From contig JAPKAF010000011.1 in assembly GCA_028825365.1 (NCBI GenBank), positions 1 through 36,654 of the forward strand: a DNA stretch of 36,654 nt, read 5' to 3'. Position 1 is the first letter of the stretch. Each line of letters opens with the position of its first letter. Shown here piece by piece: positions 1 to 8,845 of this stretch. Below the pieces are notes generated by a model. That model did no database searches, was not told the DNA's origin, and worked only from the letters and a program-made list of their open reading frames with translations. Both the position numbers and the translations under genes were made by a program. The DNA is from Flavobacteriaceae bacterium. GTDB taxonomy: Bacteria > Bacteroidota > Bacteroidia > Flavobacteriales > Flavobacteriaceae.

Positions 1-722
1 ACTTTACTTCAGGGTATCAAAATGTCGCTGGTGATACCAGTGCAGATGTTGGAACCGCTGGAAGTGCTACGGCTTTAGGAACACTAACTACGGCGTCAGG
101 AAGAAGCTCCTTTACTTCAAATAAAAATACTACAGCTAGCAATCAAGCCTCTGCTGCGTTAGGTATATCAACCACTGCAGATAATTTTGGAATGCTTGCT
201 ATTGGGGTAAATAATAGTGCTGGACTTGGAGACACCTCAATTGATGCTAATGATTATGGAGGTTATTATTTTGCTGATGGAGAATATACAGGCTCGAATC
301 CGGGGGTAGCTTTTGTTATTGGAAATGGAGATATTGACTCCTCAAGTGGTCTTGCTGGTGCAAATTCGTCTAACGCATTCATAGTTAACTACGACGGGTC
401 CGCTACTCTCTCTGGAGATTTAACAATTAATTCTGATGCAAGATTAAAGTCGAACATAATTACTCTAGGAAGTACATTATCTAAACTTCTTTTAATTGAT
501 GGAAAAAGCTACACAATGAAGACGAATGAATCCATTGTTAAAATTGGACTATTGGCTCAAGAAGTACAAAAAGTATTTCCTGAACTAGTCAAACAAGCTA
601 ATGACACTAAAGGAACATTGTCTGTAAATTATCAAGGAATGATTCCTGTTTTACTTAATGCAATAAAAGAGCAGCAAGCTCAAATTGACATTCTTAAAAA
701 GTTAATTAAAAAAAGTAAATGA
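1..722 (+). CDS. Tail-fibre/YadA-head adhesin with C-terminal peptidase S74 chaperone domain (5'-truncated)
   Basis: The ORF track starts this at 192, but the same frame is open from base 3 to the window edge, so the gene begins upstream. The first ~100 visible residues are Gly/Ala/Ser/Thr-rich, with recurring A-x-G and T-A-S-G steps typical of YadA-like trimeric beta-roll heads. The C-terminus is an intramolecular chaperone (peptidase S74) domain, with the signature SDARLKSNI. The Ser codon at 432 and Lys codon at 447 keep the S-x4-K spacing of the known autocleavage dyad. GLLAQEVQ and VNYQGMIPVLLNAI follow, then a short coiled-coil end. In this family the domain trimerises the upstream fibre and then cuts itself off. 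The likely role is a surface or secreted fibrous adhesin; a phage tail fibre is the alternative, but no phage genes flank it. Its stop overlaps the next start (ATGA). Confidence 0.8.
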   Translation, partial: FTSGYQNVAGDTSADVGTAGSATALGTLTTASGRSSFTSNKNTTASNQASAALGISTTADNFGMLAIGVNNSAGLGDTSIDANDYGGYYFADGEYTGSNPGVAFVIGNGDIDSSSGLAGANSSNAFIVNYDGSATLSGDLTINSDARLKSNIITLGSTLSKLLLIDGKSYTMKTNESIVKIGLLAQEVQKVFPELVKQANDTKGTLSVNYQGMIPVLLNAIKEQQAQIDILKKLIKKSK

Positions 723-2941
723 GATCTTTAATATCCCTGGTTTGCTTTATTTGTTTCAACTTTACTATTAGCTCTCAAGACCTAATAAATGTTAATAATT
801 CTAAACACTTTAATTTAGCCTTAGATTTTGAAACTCGGGCAACAGCTTTGGTTAATCAAATGTCTCTGGAAGAAAAAATCTCTCAATTAGGTAATAATGC
901 TCCTGCTATTCCAAGACTAGGAGTGTTAGAATATAACTGGTGGAATGAATGTTTACACGGGGTTGCTAGAGCTGGAACTGCAACTGTTTTTCCTCAAGCA
1001 ATTGGGATGGCTGCAACATTTAATCCTAGTCTTATAAATGACGTTGCGGTAGTTATTAGTGACGAAGCTCGAGCAAAACATCATAAGGCTATTAGAAATA
1101 AAGATTACAGCCAGTACAAAGGTCTTACGTTTTGGTCTCCAAATATTAATATTTTTAGAGATCCTAGATGGGGACGAGGACATGAAACTTATGGTGAAGA
1201 CCCCTACTTAACTGGGCAAATTGGAACTCAATTTGTTAAAGGACTTCAGGGAAATGATTCTAAATACATGAAATTAATAGCTACTGCTAAACATTTTGCA
1301 GTACATAGTGGGCCAGAATCCGAAAGACATTTTTTTAATGTTAATGTAAATGATAGAGATCTTTGGGAGACCTACTTACCTGCATTTAAAGACTTAATCG
1401 TAGACGCCAAGGCATATTCTGTTATGGGGGCTTATAACAGGGTAAATGGGGAGTCGGCTAGTGCTAGTAAATACTTATTACAAGATATTCTTCGTGATAA
1501 ATGGGGTTTTAAAGGATATGTTGTTTCGGATTGTGGGGCAATCAATGATATTCATGCAAATCATAAAATAGTAAAAACCCCTGCCGAATCTGCAGCACTA
1601 GGAGTAATAAATGGTTGTGATTTAAATTGTGGTGGTATCTACCAAAACAACCTAAGTAATTCAGTAAAACTAGGTTTAATTAATGAAAATGAAATTGATA
1701 CTGCGGTATATAGATTGTTTCTTGCAAGAATGAAGTTAGGAATGTTTGATCCTGCTAAAATTGTTTCTTATGCGCAAATTCCTTTTGACATTAATAACAG
1801 TAAAAAACATGATCAACTATCTTTAAAAACTGCTCTAAATTCAATGACCCTTTTAAAAAATGAAGGAGCTCTGCCAATTAATATAAATGTTATCAAGAAA
1901 ATAGCAGTTGTTGGGCCTAACGCGGATAATATTAACGCTTTGCTAGGGAATTATCATGGTACTCCTTCAAATCCAATTACATTAATAAATGGCTTAAATA
2001 GTTATGTTGGAAAAAGACCTGAAATAACTTACTCTAAAGGGGTAGATTTAGTAAAGAATGGAGTTGAAAGTTTAAACATGTTAGATGATTCAGTTCTAGA
2101 TGATGTTAAAAAAGCTGACTTGGCAATTTTTGTGGGTGGATTGGATGCTACTTGGGAAGGCGAAGAAATGCCTGGAGGAATTAATGTTAATGGGTTTTAT
2201 AATGGAGACAGAACAAAAATAGAATTGCCAGAAATTCAACAAGAAGCAATTAGAAGTATGATAAAAACTGGCACTCCTGTAGTTCTGGTTTTAATGGCTG
2301 GTAGCTCAATTGCGTTAAATGGATTAGAAAAAGAATTAGAAGCAATTTTAATGGCCTGGTATCCTGGGCAAAGAGGTGGTGATGCTATAGCTAGTGTATT
2401 ATTTGGGGATTATAATCCTGGCGGGAAATTACCTGTGACTTTTTATAGTTCAACTTCTGAACTCCCTGATTTTAAAGATTACAATATGCGGGCAGGCAAA
2501 GGATTCACTTACAGGTATTACAATGGAGTGGCGCTTTACCCATTTGGTCACGGATTAAGTTATTCAGATTTTGAGTATTCTAAGCTAAAAATTAATAAGC
2601 GTTCAATTGACGAAACAGAGACCTTTAAAATTTCATTTATGGTTAAAAACATCGGAGAATTTGATGGTGACGAAGTTGTTCAAGTCTATATAAAAGATCT
2701 TGAGTCAGACATACATATGCCGATTAAACAATTGAGAGAGTTTAAGCGTGTGGCAATAAATAAAAGCAATAAAATGTTGGTAGAATTTGAGTTCAGTGCG
2801 ATTGAAGATTTACGCTATTACAATCCTTTGGAACAAAAATACATGGTAGAACAAGGAGCGTTTGAAATTCAAATAGGCTCATCTAGTCAAGATATTCGTT
2901 TAAAAGGAATAATTAATGTTAAGCCTACTCTAAATAAATGA
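719..2941 (+). CDS. Secreted GH3 glycosidase, beta-xylosidase/beta-glucosidase type
   Basis: 740 residues. An N-terminal signal peptide (hydrophobic to about residue 18, then SSQ) indicates export to the periplasm or outer membrane. The GH3 N-terminal TIM barrel carries NWWNECLHGVARAG, DPRWGRGHETYGEDP and KHFAVHSGPE. The nucleophile is Asp271 in VVSDCGAI. The alpha/beta sandwich domain has a GGLDATWEGEEMPG stretch holding the candidate acid/base (Glu480/Glu482) and GDRTKIELPEIQ. A fibronectin III-like domain ends the protein (GDEVVQVYIKD). WNE..HGVAR and EGEEM...GF..GDR are typical of Bacteroidetes xylosidase-like GH3 enzymes, so terminal xylose or glucose removal from oligosaccharides is likely; the exact substrate cannot be read. 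The ATG overlaps the adhesin stop and the TGA overlaps the next GH3 start, so translational coupling is expected. Confidence 0.93.
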   Translation: MRSLISLVCFICFNFTISSQDLINVNNSKHFNLALDFETRATALVNQMSLEEKISQLGNNAPAIPRLGVLEYNWWNECLHGVARAGTATVFPQAIGMAATFNPSLINDVAVVISDEARAKHHKAIRNKDYSQYKGLTFWSPNINIFRDPRWGRGHETYGEDPYLTGQIGTQFVKGLQGNDSKYMKLIATAKHFAVHSGPESERHFFNVNVNDRDLWETYLPAFKDLIVDAKAYSVMGAYNRVNGESASASKYLLQDILRDKWGFKGYVVSDCGAINDIHANHKIVKTPAESAALGVINGCDLNCGGIYQNNLSNSVKLGLINENEIDTAVYRLFLARMKLGMFDPAKIVSYAQIPFDINNSKKHDQLSLKTALNSMTLLKNEGALPININVIKKIAVVGPNADNINALLGNYHGTPSNPITLINGLNSYVGKRPEITYSKGVDLVKNGVESLNMLDDSVLDDVKKADLAIFVGGLDATWEGEEMPGGINVNGFYNGDRTKIELPEIQQEAIRSMIKTGTPVVLVLMAGSSIALNGLEKELEAILMAWYPGQRGGDAIASVLFGDYNPGGKLPVTFYSSTSELPDFKDYNMRAGKGFTYRYYNGVALYPFGHGLSYSDFEYSKLKINKRSIDETETFKISFMVKNIGEFDGDEVVQVYIKDLESDIHMPIKQLREFKRVAINKSNKMLVEFEFSAIEDLRYYNPLEQKYMVEQGAFEIQIGSSSQDIRLKGIINVKPTLNK

Positions 2942-5139
2942 TAGTCAATTATATGATATCGATCTCAAAAAAGAGCTTAATAAAAATACTTATTTTAAGT
3001 GTTTTTATTTTGTGTATTACAAGCTTAAAAGCGCAAAGCTTAAATGAAATAGATAAAGCAATTACTATTAAAATAGATAGTATTATAACCCTTTTAACTG
3101 TTGAAGAAAAAATAGCAATGTGCCATGCACAGTCCAAATTTAGTTCTACTGGAGTCCCAAGATTGGGGGTTCCAGAATTATGGATGTCTGATGGGCCACA
3201 TGGGATTCGTGCAGAAATGAATTGGGATAATTGGAACTATGCTAATTGGACAAACGATTACATCACTGCCTTTCCAGCCTTAACCTGTTTAGCAGCCACA
3301 TTTAATCCGGCTTTATCCAAAGATTATGGGGTAAGTTTAGGGGAGGAGGCTAGATACAGAAAAAAAGATGTCTTACTTGGTCCAGGAGTTAACATATACC
3401 GAACTCCTTTAAATGGTAGAAACTTTGAATACATGGGTGAAGATCCGTTTTTAGCATCAACTATGGTTGTGCCTTACATTCATGGAGTTCAACAAAGCGG
3501 GGTTGCAACATGCGTGAAGCATTATGCGCTTAATAATCAAGAACATTCACGGGGTCATATAAATGTTGAGGTTAGTGATAGAGCTTTACATGAGATTTAT
3601 TTACCAGCCTTCAAGGCTGCAATAATAGATGGAGAGTCTTGGTCTATAATGGGTGCGTACAACAAGTTTAGGGGGGAACATTGTTGTCATAATCAAATTT
3701 TACTAAATGATATTTTAAAGGATAAGTGGCGATTTGATGGAGTAGTGATTTCAGATTGGGGAGGAACTCATGATACAGATCAATCTATTTATAATGGATT
3801 AGATATTGAGATGGGGACTCCATCAAATAATAATATCTCAAAAAGATTTCCTTATAATAATAATTTTTTAGGACAGTCTTTTTTAGATAAAATAATTTCT
3901 GGACAGGTTAAAGAGTCTATTCTAGATGATAAAGTAAAGAGGATACTAAGACTAATGTATAGGACGTCTTTAAATAAAGACCGTCCTTTTGGGAGTATCA
4001 ATAATAAGGCACATTCAAACACAGCTTACAAAGTTGCAACAGAAGGAATCGTTTTGTTAAAAAATAAGAATACTCTTTTGCCAATTGATAATTCGTCAGA
4101 TTTAACAATAGCAGTTATTGGAGAAAATGCAACAAAATCAATGACCACTGGAGGTGGTTCTTCAGAATTAAAAGCGGCTAATGAAGTATCTCCTCTTAAG
4201 GGCTTACGCAAAAGGTTTAAAAATGCAAACATTATATATTCTTTAGGATACAGCTCAGAAAATAAGACTAAAAAAGATAAACTAAACTTAAAAAAAGAAG
4301 CAATATCAATAGCAAAAACAGCCGACGTAGTTTTCTTTATTGGTGGCTTAAATAAAAACAATTCTCAAGATTCTGAAGGAGCAGACAGACAGCATTATAA
4401 TCTTCCTTACAATCAGGATGAGTTAATAGAGTCCATCGCTAAGGTTAACAAAAATACAGTAGTCGTTTTAATTAGCGGAAATGCAGTTAGCATGCCTTGG
4501 AGAAATAAAGTAATGTCGATAGTTCAGTCTTGGTATCTTGGCAGCGAAGCTGGAAATGCAATAGCATCAGTTTTAAATGGAGAGGTTAATCCTTCTGGAA
4601 AACTACCTTTTTCATTCCCTAAAAAACTCTCTGATAATGCTGCCCATTTTTACGGAAAATTATCTTACCCTGGCAATGGTGAAACTCAATACTATAAAGA
4701 AGATATTTTAGTAGGGTATCGATGGCACGATACAAAAAGCATAAAACCAGAATTTGCATTTGGATATGGCATGACGTACACCTCTTTTAAATTATCGAAT
4801 ATAATTTCTGACAAAAAGACTTACAATTCAGTAGGTACTATTAAAATAAGTTGCAAAGTAAAAAATACTGGTGATGTTACAGGAAAGGAAGTCATTCAAG
4901 TCTACGTGGGGAAAAAAAATTCAAAAGTAAAAAGAGCACTCAAGGAGTTAAAGGGATTTAAAAAGATTTCAATATTAAAAGGAGGCCTTGAAAAAATTGA
5001 AATTAAAATTGCTGTAGATAAACTTGCTTTTTATGATGAGAAAATTTCTGACTGGAATGTTGAAAAAGGAGATTATATCATTTATGTAGGCAATTCATCA
5101 GATAATATTTCAAAACAGATTCCAATAACAATTATATAA
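2938..5139 (+). CDS. Secreted GH3 beta-glucosidase-type glycosidase
   Basis: 733 residues. A signal peptide follows either the first ATG or an in-frame ATG five codons later at 2953 (hydrophobic run ending SLKAQS). The GH3 barrel shows MSDGPHGIR, GPGVNIYRTPLNGRNFEYMGEDP and CVKHYALNNQEHSR. The nucleophile is Asp273 in VISDWGGTHD. The second domain carries SEGADRQHYNLP with candidate acid/base Glu480, and a fibronectin III-like domain ends it (GKEVIQVYVG). DGPHGIR and KHYA.N.QE mark a classical beta-glucosidase-like subgroup, clearly different from the preceding xylosidase-like paralogue, so the pair probably acts on different linkages or sugars of one glycan. It starts inside the previous stop (ATGA). 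No SusC/SusD pair is visible, so membership of a polysaccharide utilisation locus is only an inference. Confidence 0.93.
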   Translation: MIVNYMISISKKSLIKILILSVFILCITSLKAQSLNEIDKAITIKIDSIITLLTVEEKIAMCHAQSKFSSTGVPRLGVPELWMSDGPHGIRAEMNWDNWNYANWTNDYITAFPALTCLAATFNPALSKDYGVSLGEEARYRKKDVLLGPGVNIYRTPLNGRNFEYMGEDPFLASTMVVPYIHGVQQSGVATCVKHYALNNQEHSRGHINVEVSDRALHEIYLPAFKAAIIDGESWSIMGAYNKFRGEHCCHNQILLNDILKDKWRFDGVVISDWGGTHDTDQSIYNGLDIEMGTPSNNNISKRFPYNNNFLGQSFLDKIISGQVKESILDDKVKRILRLMYRTSLNKDRPFGSINNKAHSNTAYKVATEGIVLLKNKNTLLPIDNSSDLTIAVIGENATKSMTTGGGSSELKAANEVSPLKGLRKRFKNANIIYSLGYSSENKTKKDKLNLKKEAISIAKTADVVFFIGGLNKNNSQDSEGADRQHYNLPYNQDELIESIAKVNKNTVVVLISGNAVSMPWRNKVMSIVQSWYLGSEAGNAIASVLNGEVNPSGKLPFSFPKKLSDNAAHFYGKLSYPGNGETQYYKEDILVGYRWHDTKSIKPEFAFGYGMTYTSFKLSNIISDKKTYNSVGTIKISCKVKNTGDVTGKEVIQVYVGKKNSKVKRALKELKGFKKISILKGGLEKIEIKIAVDKLAFYDEKISDWNVEKGDYIIYVGNSSDNISKQIPITII

Positions 5140-5141
5140 AC

Positions 5142-5161
5142 TGATTTTTGATCTAAAATCA
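5142..5161. terminator. Possible weak bidirectional terminator
   Basis: A 7-bp inverted repeat TGATTTT / AAAATCA around a 6-base loop sits between the convergent ends of the second GH3 gene and the DUF4920 gene, overlapping the latter's stop codon. The stem is AT-rich and lacks a long T-tail, so this is tentative. Confidence 0.3.
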
Positions 5162-5614
5162 ATTTATAATAACTCCATCTGCTAAGAAAGATATTTGGTA
5201 TTCTGGTTGGGTGATTTTTTCAATTTCTTGAAGTGGTTTACCAGCATCCTCTGCATAATGCCTCAAAAGCTCAACACTAATAGTATCATGTTTTGCCTGC
5301 CCCTGCATGATAACTCTTTTATTTTCAGCTCCAGATTTAGGAACAAAAAATCCATAGTCTTTAAACCTGACTAGAATAGTATCTTGGTCTACTTTAACAT
5401 TCATCCAGCATCCTTTTTTAGGGCATGTTGACAAAATAGTACCCTCTATTTTAGTTTCAACATTAACTTGATTTTCAACTAAATTTTTAACTTTGTTAAA
5501 GTCAATAATATTGTTAATTGATATTTTATCTCCGTAAAAATTTAATTCCCTAGGTTGATTTTCATTGCAAGAAAAAAAAGAAAGTATGGTTATATAGATT
5601 ATTAATTTGTTCAT
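5159..5614 (-). CDS. DUF4920 domain lipoprotein
   Basis: 151 residues. The N-terminus (MNKLIIYITILSFFSC) is a lipoprotein signal with the lipidated Cys at residue 16, placing the protein on a membrane facing the periplasm. The body matches the DUF4920 family as I recall it, with the hallmark CPKKGCWM around residues 64-71 followed by a small beta-barrel-like region (VRFKDYGFFVP). The two Cys flanking KKG could bind a metal or form a disulfide, but the function of the family is not established. It is convergent with the GH3 pair and divergent from the M3 peptidase. A TATCTTTG -7 match lies 24 bases upstream of the start on the minus strand. Confidence 0.75.
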   Translation of the reverse strand: MNKLIIYITILSFFSCNENQPRELNFYGDKISINNIIDFNKVKNLVENQVNVETKIEGTILSTCPKKGCWMNVKVDQDTILVRFKDYGFFVPKSGAENKRVIMQGQAKHDTISVELLRHYAEDAGKPLQEIEKITQPEYQISFLADGVIIN

Positions 5615-5637
5615 TTGAAATATATTTATTTGATGTT

Positions 5638-5645
5638 CAAAGATA
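5638..5645 (-). promoter_or_regulatory. Bacteroidetes -7 element (TATCTTTG) for the DUF4920 gene
   Basis: On the minus strand this reads TATCTTTG, an exact match to TAnnTTTG, 24 bases before the ATG. I see no convincing TTG-type -33 box at the expected spacing. Confidence 0.5.
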
Positions 5646-5686
5646 ATTAAACTAAATTTATACTGTAATTCAATAAAACTAAAAAG

Positions 5687-7822
5687 ATGAAACTTAAGTC
5701 ACCCCTAAATCCATTAACAATAATTTGTGGCATTTTATTAATAACTATTTTTTCATGTAATACAAACCCTATGCTAGAAAAGTGGTCCAACAGTGATGCC
5801 AGTTATGGGGGAGTTCCTGCCTTTGATAAAATGAACCCAAATGATGTAAAAGAGGCTATGTTAAAAGGAATGGAATTAAGCCTTAGAGATTATAACACAA
5901 TTGCTAATAATTTAGAGGATCCTACATTTGAAAATACCATTGAAGAAATGGAGAGATCTGGAAAGCTTTTAGATGATGTTTATTCTTATTATGGAATTTT
6001 ATCGAGCAATATGTCAAGCCCTGAGTTTAGAACAATTCAAGGAGATTTAGCTCCAAAACTTTCTGAATACTCGTCTAAAATTAGCCAAAACGAAAAATTA
6101 TTTAAAAGAATAAAAACTGTTTATGACAATTCATTGTTACAACCACTAAAGAGCGATCAACAAAGGGTTTTGGATCTAACTTATAAAAGTTTTGCAATGA
6201 GTGGAGCAGCACTAGATGCAGATAAAAAACAACGATATGCAGAAATTAATCTAGAGCTTTCTAGTTTATATAATGACTTTTCTAACAATGTTTTACACGA
6301 TGAAGAAAACTATGTTACCTATTTAGATGAAACACAACTTGGTGGTTTGTCCGATGGATTTATAAAGTCTGCAAGTAATATAGCTAAAGACAAAGGTTTT
6401 GAAGATAAATATGCAATTACAAATACTCGATCTTCTATGGACCCATTGTTAACTTATTCAACAAATAGAAAAATAAGAGAAGTTGTATGGAAAAACTATT
6501 ATTCAAGAGGGGATAACGGAGATGAGTTTGATAATAATAAAATTATTGCTCAAATATTACGATTAAGAAAAGAACGAGTTAGTTTATTAGGGCATGATAA
6601 TTATGCTCAGTGGAGACTTCAAGACAGAATGGCTAAAACTCCAGAAAATGCAATGGAACTGATGGAAGCGGTATGGCCTGCAGCGATTGCTAGAGTTGAT
6701 GAAGAAGTTGCTGATATGCAAAAAGTTGCTGATGATACCAGTAGCGAGAAAATAACGATAGAACCTTGGGATTATAGGTTTTACTCTGAAAAAGTTAGAA
6801 AAATAAAATATGATTTAGATTCTGATGAAGTGAAACAATATTTACAACTAGATAAATTAACAGATGCTATGTTTTATGTAGCAGGAGAATTATTTAACTT
6901 TAAGTTTACTGCTTTAGAGAAAGGTAAAGTCCCTGTCTTTCATGAAGATGTAAATGTTTGGGAAGTTGAGGACATAACAAGTGGAGAGCATATCGGCTTA
7001 TGGTATTTAGATCCTTACGCTAGACAAGGTAAAAGATCTGGAGCTTGGGCTACAACTTATAGAAGTCACACAACAATGGATGGGAAAACAAATGTATTAG
7101 CCTCTAATAATTCTAATTTTGTAAAACCAGCTCCAGGAGAAGCATTATTAGTTTCTTGGGATGACGCTACAACTTTCTTCCATGAATTTGGCCACGCATT
7201 ACACTTTTTCTCTTCAAATGTAAAATACCCAACTTTAAATGGTGGAGTAAGAGATTATACTGAGTTTCAGTCTCAACTACTAGAAAGATGGCTTTCAACT
7301 GATAGAGTTATAAATCAATTTTTAGTGCATAATAATACTGGCGAACCAATGCCTAAAGAATTAGTAGCTAAAATTAAAAAAGCTTCCACTTTTAACCAAG
7401 GTTTTGGTACGACTGAATATTTAGCTTCAGCTATTATGGACATGAAATTTCATTTAGCGGATCCTGAAAATATTGATGTTGACAAATTTGAAAGAGAAAC
7501 TTTAGCTGATCTTAAAATGCCTTCAGAGCTTCCAATGAGACATAGAACACCACATTTTGGGCATGTTTTCTCTGGTGAAGGATATGCAACTGCTTATTAC
7601 GGTTATATGTGGGCAGATGTATTAACTGCAGATGCATCAGAAGCATTTGCTGAAGCTCCAGGAGGATTTTATGACAAGGATGTTGCTAAAAAATTAGTAG
7701 ATTATCTTTTTGCTCCAAGAAATTCAATAGACCCTGCGGAAGCGTACCGACTATTTAGAGGAAGAGATGCTAAAATAGAAGCATTAATGAGAGATCGTGG
7801 ATTTCCTGTAATGAGTAACTAA
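5687..7822 (+). CDS. dcp: M3 family zinc metallopeptidase (peptidyl-dipeptidase Dcp-like), lipoprotein
   Basis: 711 residues, the usual size for M3A peptidyl-dipeptidases/oligopeptidases. The leader ends in a lipobox (ITIFSC, Cys24), so it is probably membrane-anchored in the periplasm. The long helical N-terminal half matches the M3 channel domain. The zinc site is HEFGH (His499, Glu500, His503), and the third ligand is Glu526 in YTEFQSQLLE. Downstream GHVFSGEGYATAYYGYMW matches the substrate-contacting segment of the family. It should release dipeptides from oligopeptide C-termini, recycling peptides taken up from outside. Only two bases separate it from the SemiSWEET gene, so the two are probably cotranscribed. 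Dcp versus oligopeptidase A cannot be resolved here. Confidence 0.9.
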   Translation: MKLKSPLNPLTIICGILLITIFSCNTNPMLEKWSNSDASYGGVPAFDKMNPNDVKEAMLKGMELSLRDYNTIANNLEDPTFENTIEEMERSGKLLDDVYSYYGILSSNMSSPEFRTIQGDLAPKLSEYSSKISQNEKLFKRIKTVYDNSLLQPLKSDQQRVLDLTYKSFAMSGAALDADKKQRYAEINLELSSLYNDFSNNVLHDEENYVTYLDETQLGGLSDGFIKSASNIAKDKGFEDKYAITNTRSSMDPLLTYSTNRKIREVVWKNYYSRGDNGDEFDNNKIIAQILRLRKERVSLLGHDNYAQWRLQDRMAKTPENAMELMEAVWPAAIARVDEEVADMQKVADDTSSEKITIEPWDYRFYSEKVRKIKYDLDSDEVKQYLQLDKLTDAMFYVAGELFNFKFTALEKGKVPVFHEDVNVWEVEDITSGEHIGLWYLDPYARQGKRSGAWATTYRSHTTMDGKTNVLASNNSNFVKPAPGEALLVSWDDATTFFHEFGHALHFFSSNVKYPTLNGGVRDYTEFQSQLLERWLSTDRVINQFLVHNNTGEPMPKELVAKIKKASTFNQGFGTTEYLASAIMDMKFHLADPENIDVDKFERETLADLKMPSELPMRHRTPHFGHVFSGEGYATAYYGYMWADVLTADASEAFAEAPGGFYDKDVAKKLVDYLFAPRNSIDPAEAYRLFRGRDAKIEALMRDRGFPVMSN

Positions 7823-7824
7823 AA

Positions 7825-8085
7825 ATGGTAAACATAGAAATTATTGGTCTTATCGCTGCTGCTTTTACGACTTCCTCATTTTTACCTCAAGTAATTAAAA
7901 TTTGGAAAACCAAACAGACTAAAGACATTTCGACTACAATGTATATTGCAATGCTAATTGGAACTGGGTTTTGGCTCTATTATGGGCTGATTATTGGCAG
8001 CTTAGCAATTATAGCGGCAAATGTTGTCTCTGGTTTTCTGGTTTTGTTTGTACTTCTTTTTAAGTTTATCTATAAAACCGACTGA
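7825..8085 (+). CDS. SemiSWEET/PQ-loop sugar transporter
   Basis: 86 residues, the typical SemiSWEET length: three transmembrane helices forming half of a eukaryotic SWEET, functional as a homodimer. The first helix ends in TTSSFLPQVIKIWKTKQTKDIS, which carries the PQ-loop proline-glutamine motif. Two further hydrophobic segments follow, near residues 39-58 and 62-82. Known members facilitate diffusion of sugars or small solutes across the inner membrane; substrate is not predictable. It starts two bases after the M3 peptidase stop. Confidence 0.85.
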   Translation: MVNIEIIGLIAAAFTTSSFLPQVIKIWKTKQTKDISTTMYIAMLIGTGFWLYYGLIIGSLAIIAANVVSGFLVLFVLLFKFIYKTD

Positions 8086-8156
8086 TATTTAAAGTATTTT
8101 TTTTAATAATACAAGTCAAAAGACTGTAAGTCATAGCCTTAGACAAATGTTATTCT

Positions 8157-8164
8157 TAAATTTG
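8157..8164 (+). promoter_or_regulatory. Bacteroidetes -7 element (TAAATTTG) for the DUF805 gene
   Basis: Exact TAnnTTTG match 22 bases upstream of the DUF805 ATG in a 101-base intergenic gap. No clear -33 TTG box. Confidence 0.5.
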
Positions 8165-8186
8165 TTTGTAACTTAAATCTAAAAAA

Positions 8187-8579
8187 ATGATTAAACATTA
8201 TTTAAACGTTATACAAAATAATTACGCAAACTTTTCTGGTAGAGCAAGAAGATCAGAATATTGGTACTTTACACTATTTTACACTATCATGCTTTTTCTA
8301 GCAATGTTTCTTGATAGTTTATTAGGGACTACTTTTAATATGGAAATGATGGGGCAAAGTGTAGATCTGGGGTATGGCTGGATATATGTTGCGGTTGGAA
8401 TATTGCATTTTGTACCTAGTCTTGCTGTTTGTGTTAGAAGACTGCATGATGTAGGAAAATCCGGATGGTTTTATTTAATAATTCTAATTCCAATAATTGG
8501 ATTCTTTTGGATTCTTTTTCTTTTTTGCAAAAATGGTAATGAAGGAGATAACAACTACGGGGCAGACCCAAAAGCTTAG
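8187..8579 (+). CDS. DUF805 family inner-membrane protein
   Basis: 130 residues with the standard DUF805 (YhaH-like) pattern: a short amphipathic start, FSGRARRSEYWYF before the first membrane helix, a helix near residues 28-42, then a conserved cytoplasmic turn VRRLHDVGKSGWFY and a last helix, ending in FCKNGNEGDNNYG. Three to four membrane segments are predicted. The family is widespread and its function unknown. It has its own upstream -7 element and a strong terminator after it, so it appears to be a single-gene unit. Confidence 0.88.
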   Translation: MIKHYLNVIQNNYANFSGRARRSEYWYFTLFYTIMLFLAMFLDSLLGTTFNMEMMGQSVDLGYGWIYVAVGILHFVPSLAVCVRRLHDVGKSGWFYLIILIPIIGFFWILFLFCKNGNEGDNNYGADPKA

Positions 8580-8600
8580 TTTTTACCAAATTTATTGTAT

Positions 8601-8632
8601 AAAAAAACCATCTAATAGATGGTTTTTTTTAT
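8601..8632 (+). terminator. Rho-independent terminator after DUF805 gene
   Basis: Perfect inverted repeat: A-run plus CCATCT, loop AAT, then AGATGG plus eight T. The A-run makes it symmetrical, so it could also stop transcription on the other strand. Confidence 0.9.
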
Positions 8633-8809
8633 TCATATGAATCTAAAATAATTTAAGGGGTTGATGCTTTTATCAAATTTTAAATTATTCTGTCAAAAAT
8701 CACAAATAATCTATTTATTTCCCTTTCCATTTTATATAATACATAGATTTAATAACTTAAATTTATGTAATCTGTAATTTTTATAAGTTTAAGCTAATTT
8801 CAAATTACT

Positions 8810-8817
8810 TATCTTTA
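8810..8817 (+). promoter_or_regulatory. Possible -7 element for the tyrosine catabolic operon
   Basis: TATCTTTA, one mismatch from TAnnTTTG, 28 bases before the hmgA start. The rest of the 213 bases after the preceding terminator (8633-8845) is plain AT-rich sequence in which I see no gene or repeat. Weak evidence. Confidence 0.3.
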
Positions 8818-8845
8818 TTGAGCTAAATATTCATAACATCCTGTC

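Noticed and set aside
1-722. Phage tail fibre indicating a prophage at the left edge
   Set aside because: S74 and YadA-head domains also occur in bacterial adhesins, and the next genes are glycosidases rather than phage genes. Upstream sequence would be needed to reopen this.
4026-4361. 111-residue minus-strand ORF inside the second GH3 gene
   Set aside because: It is antisense to a clear GH3 coding region and has no recognisable domain; a shadow frame.
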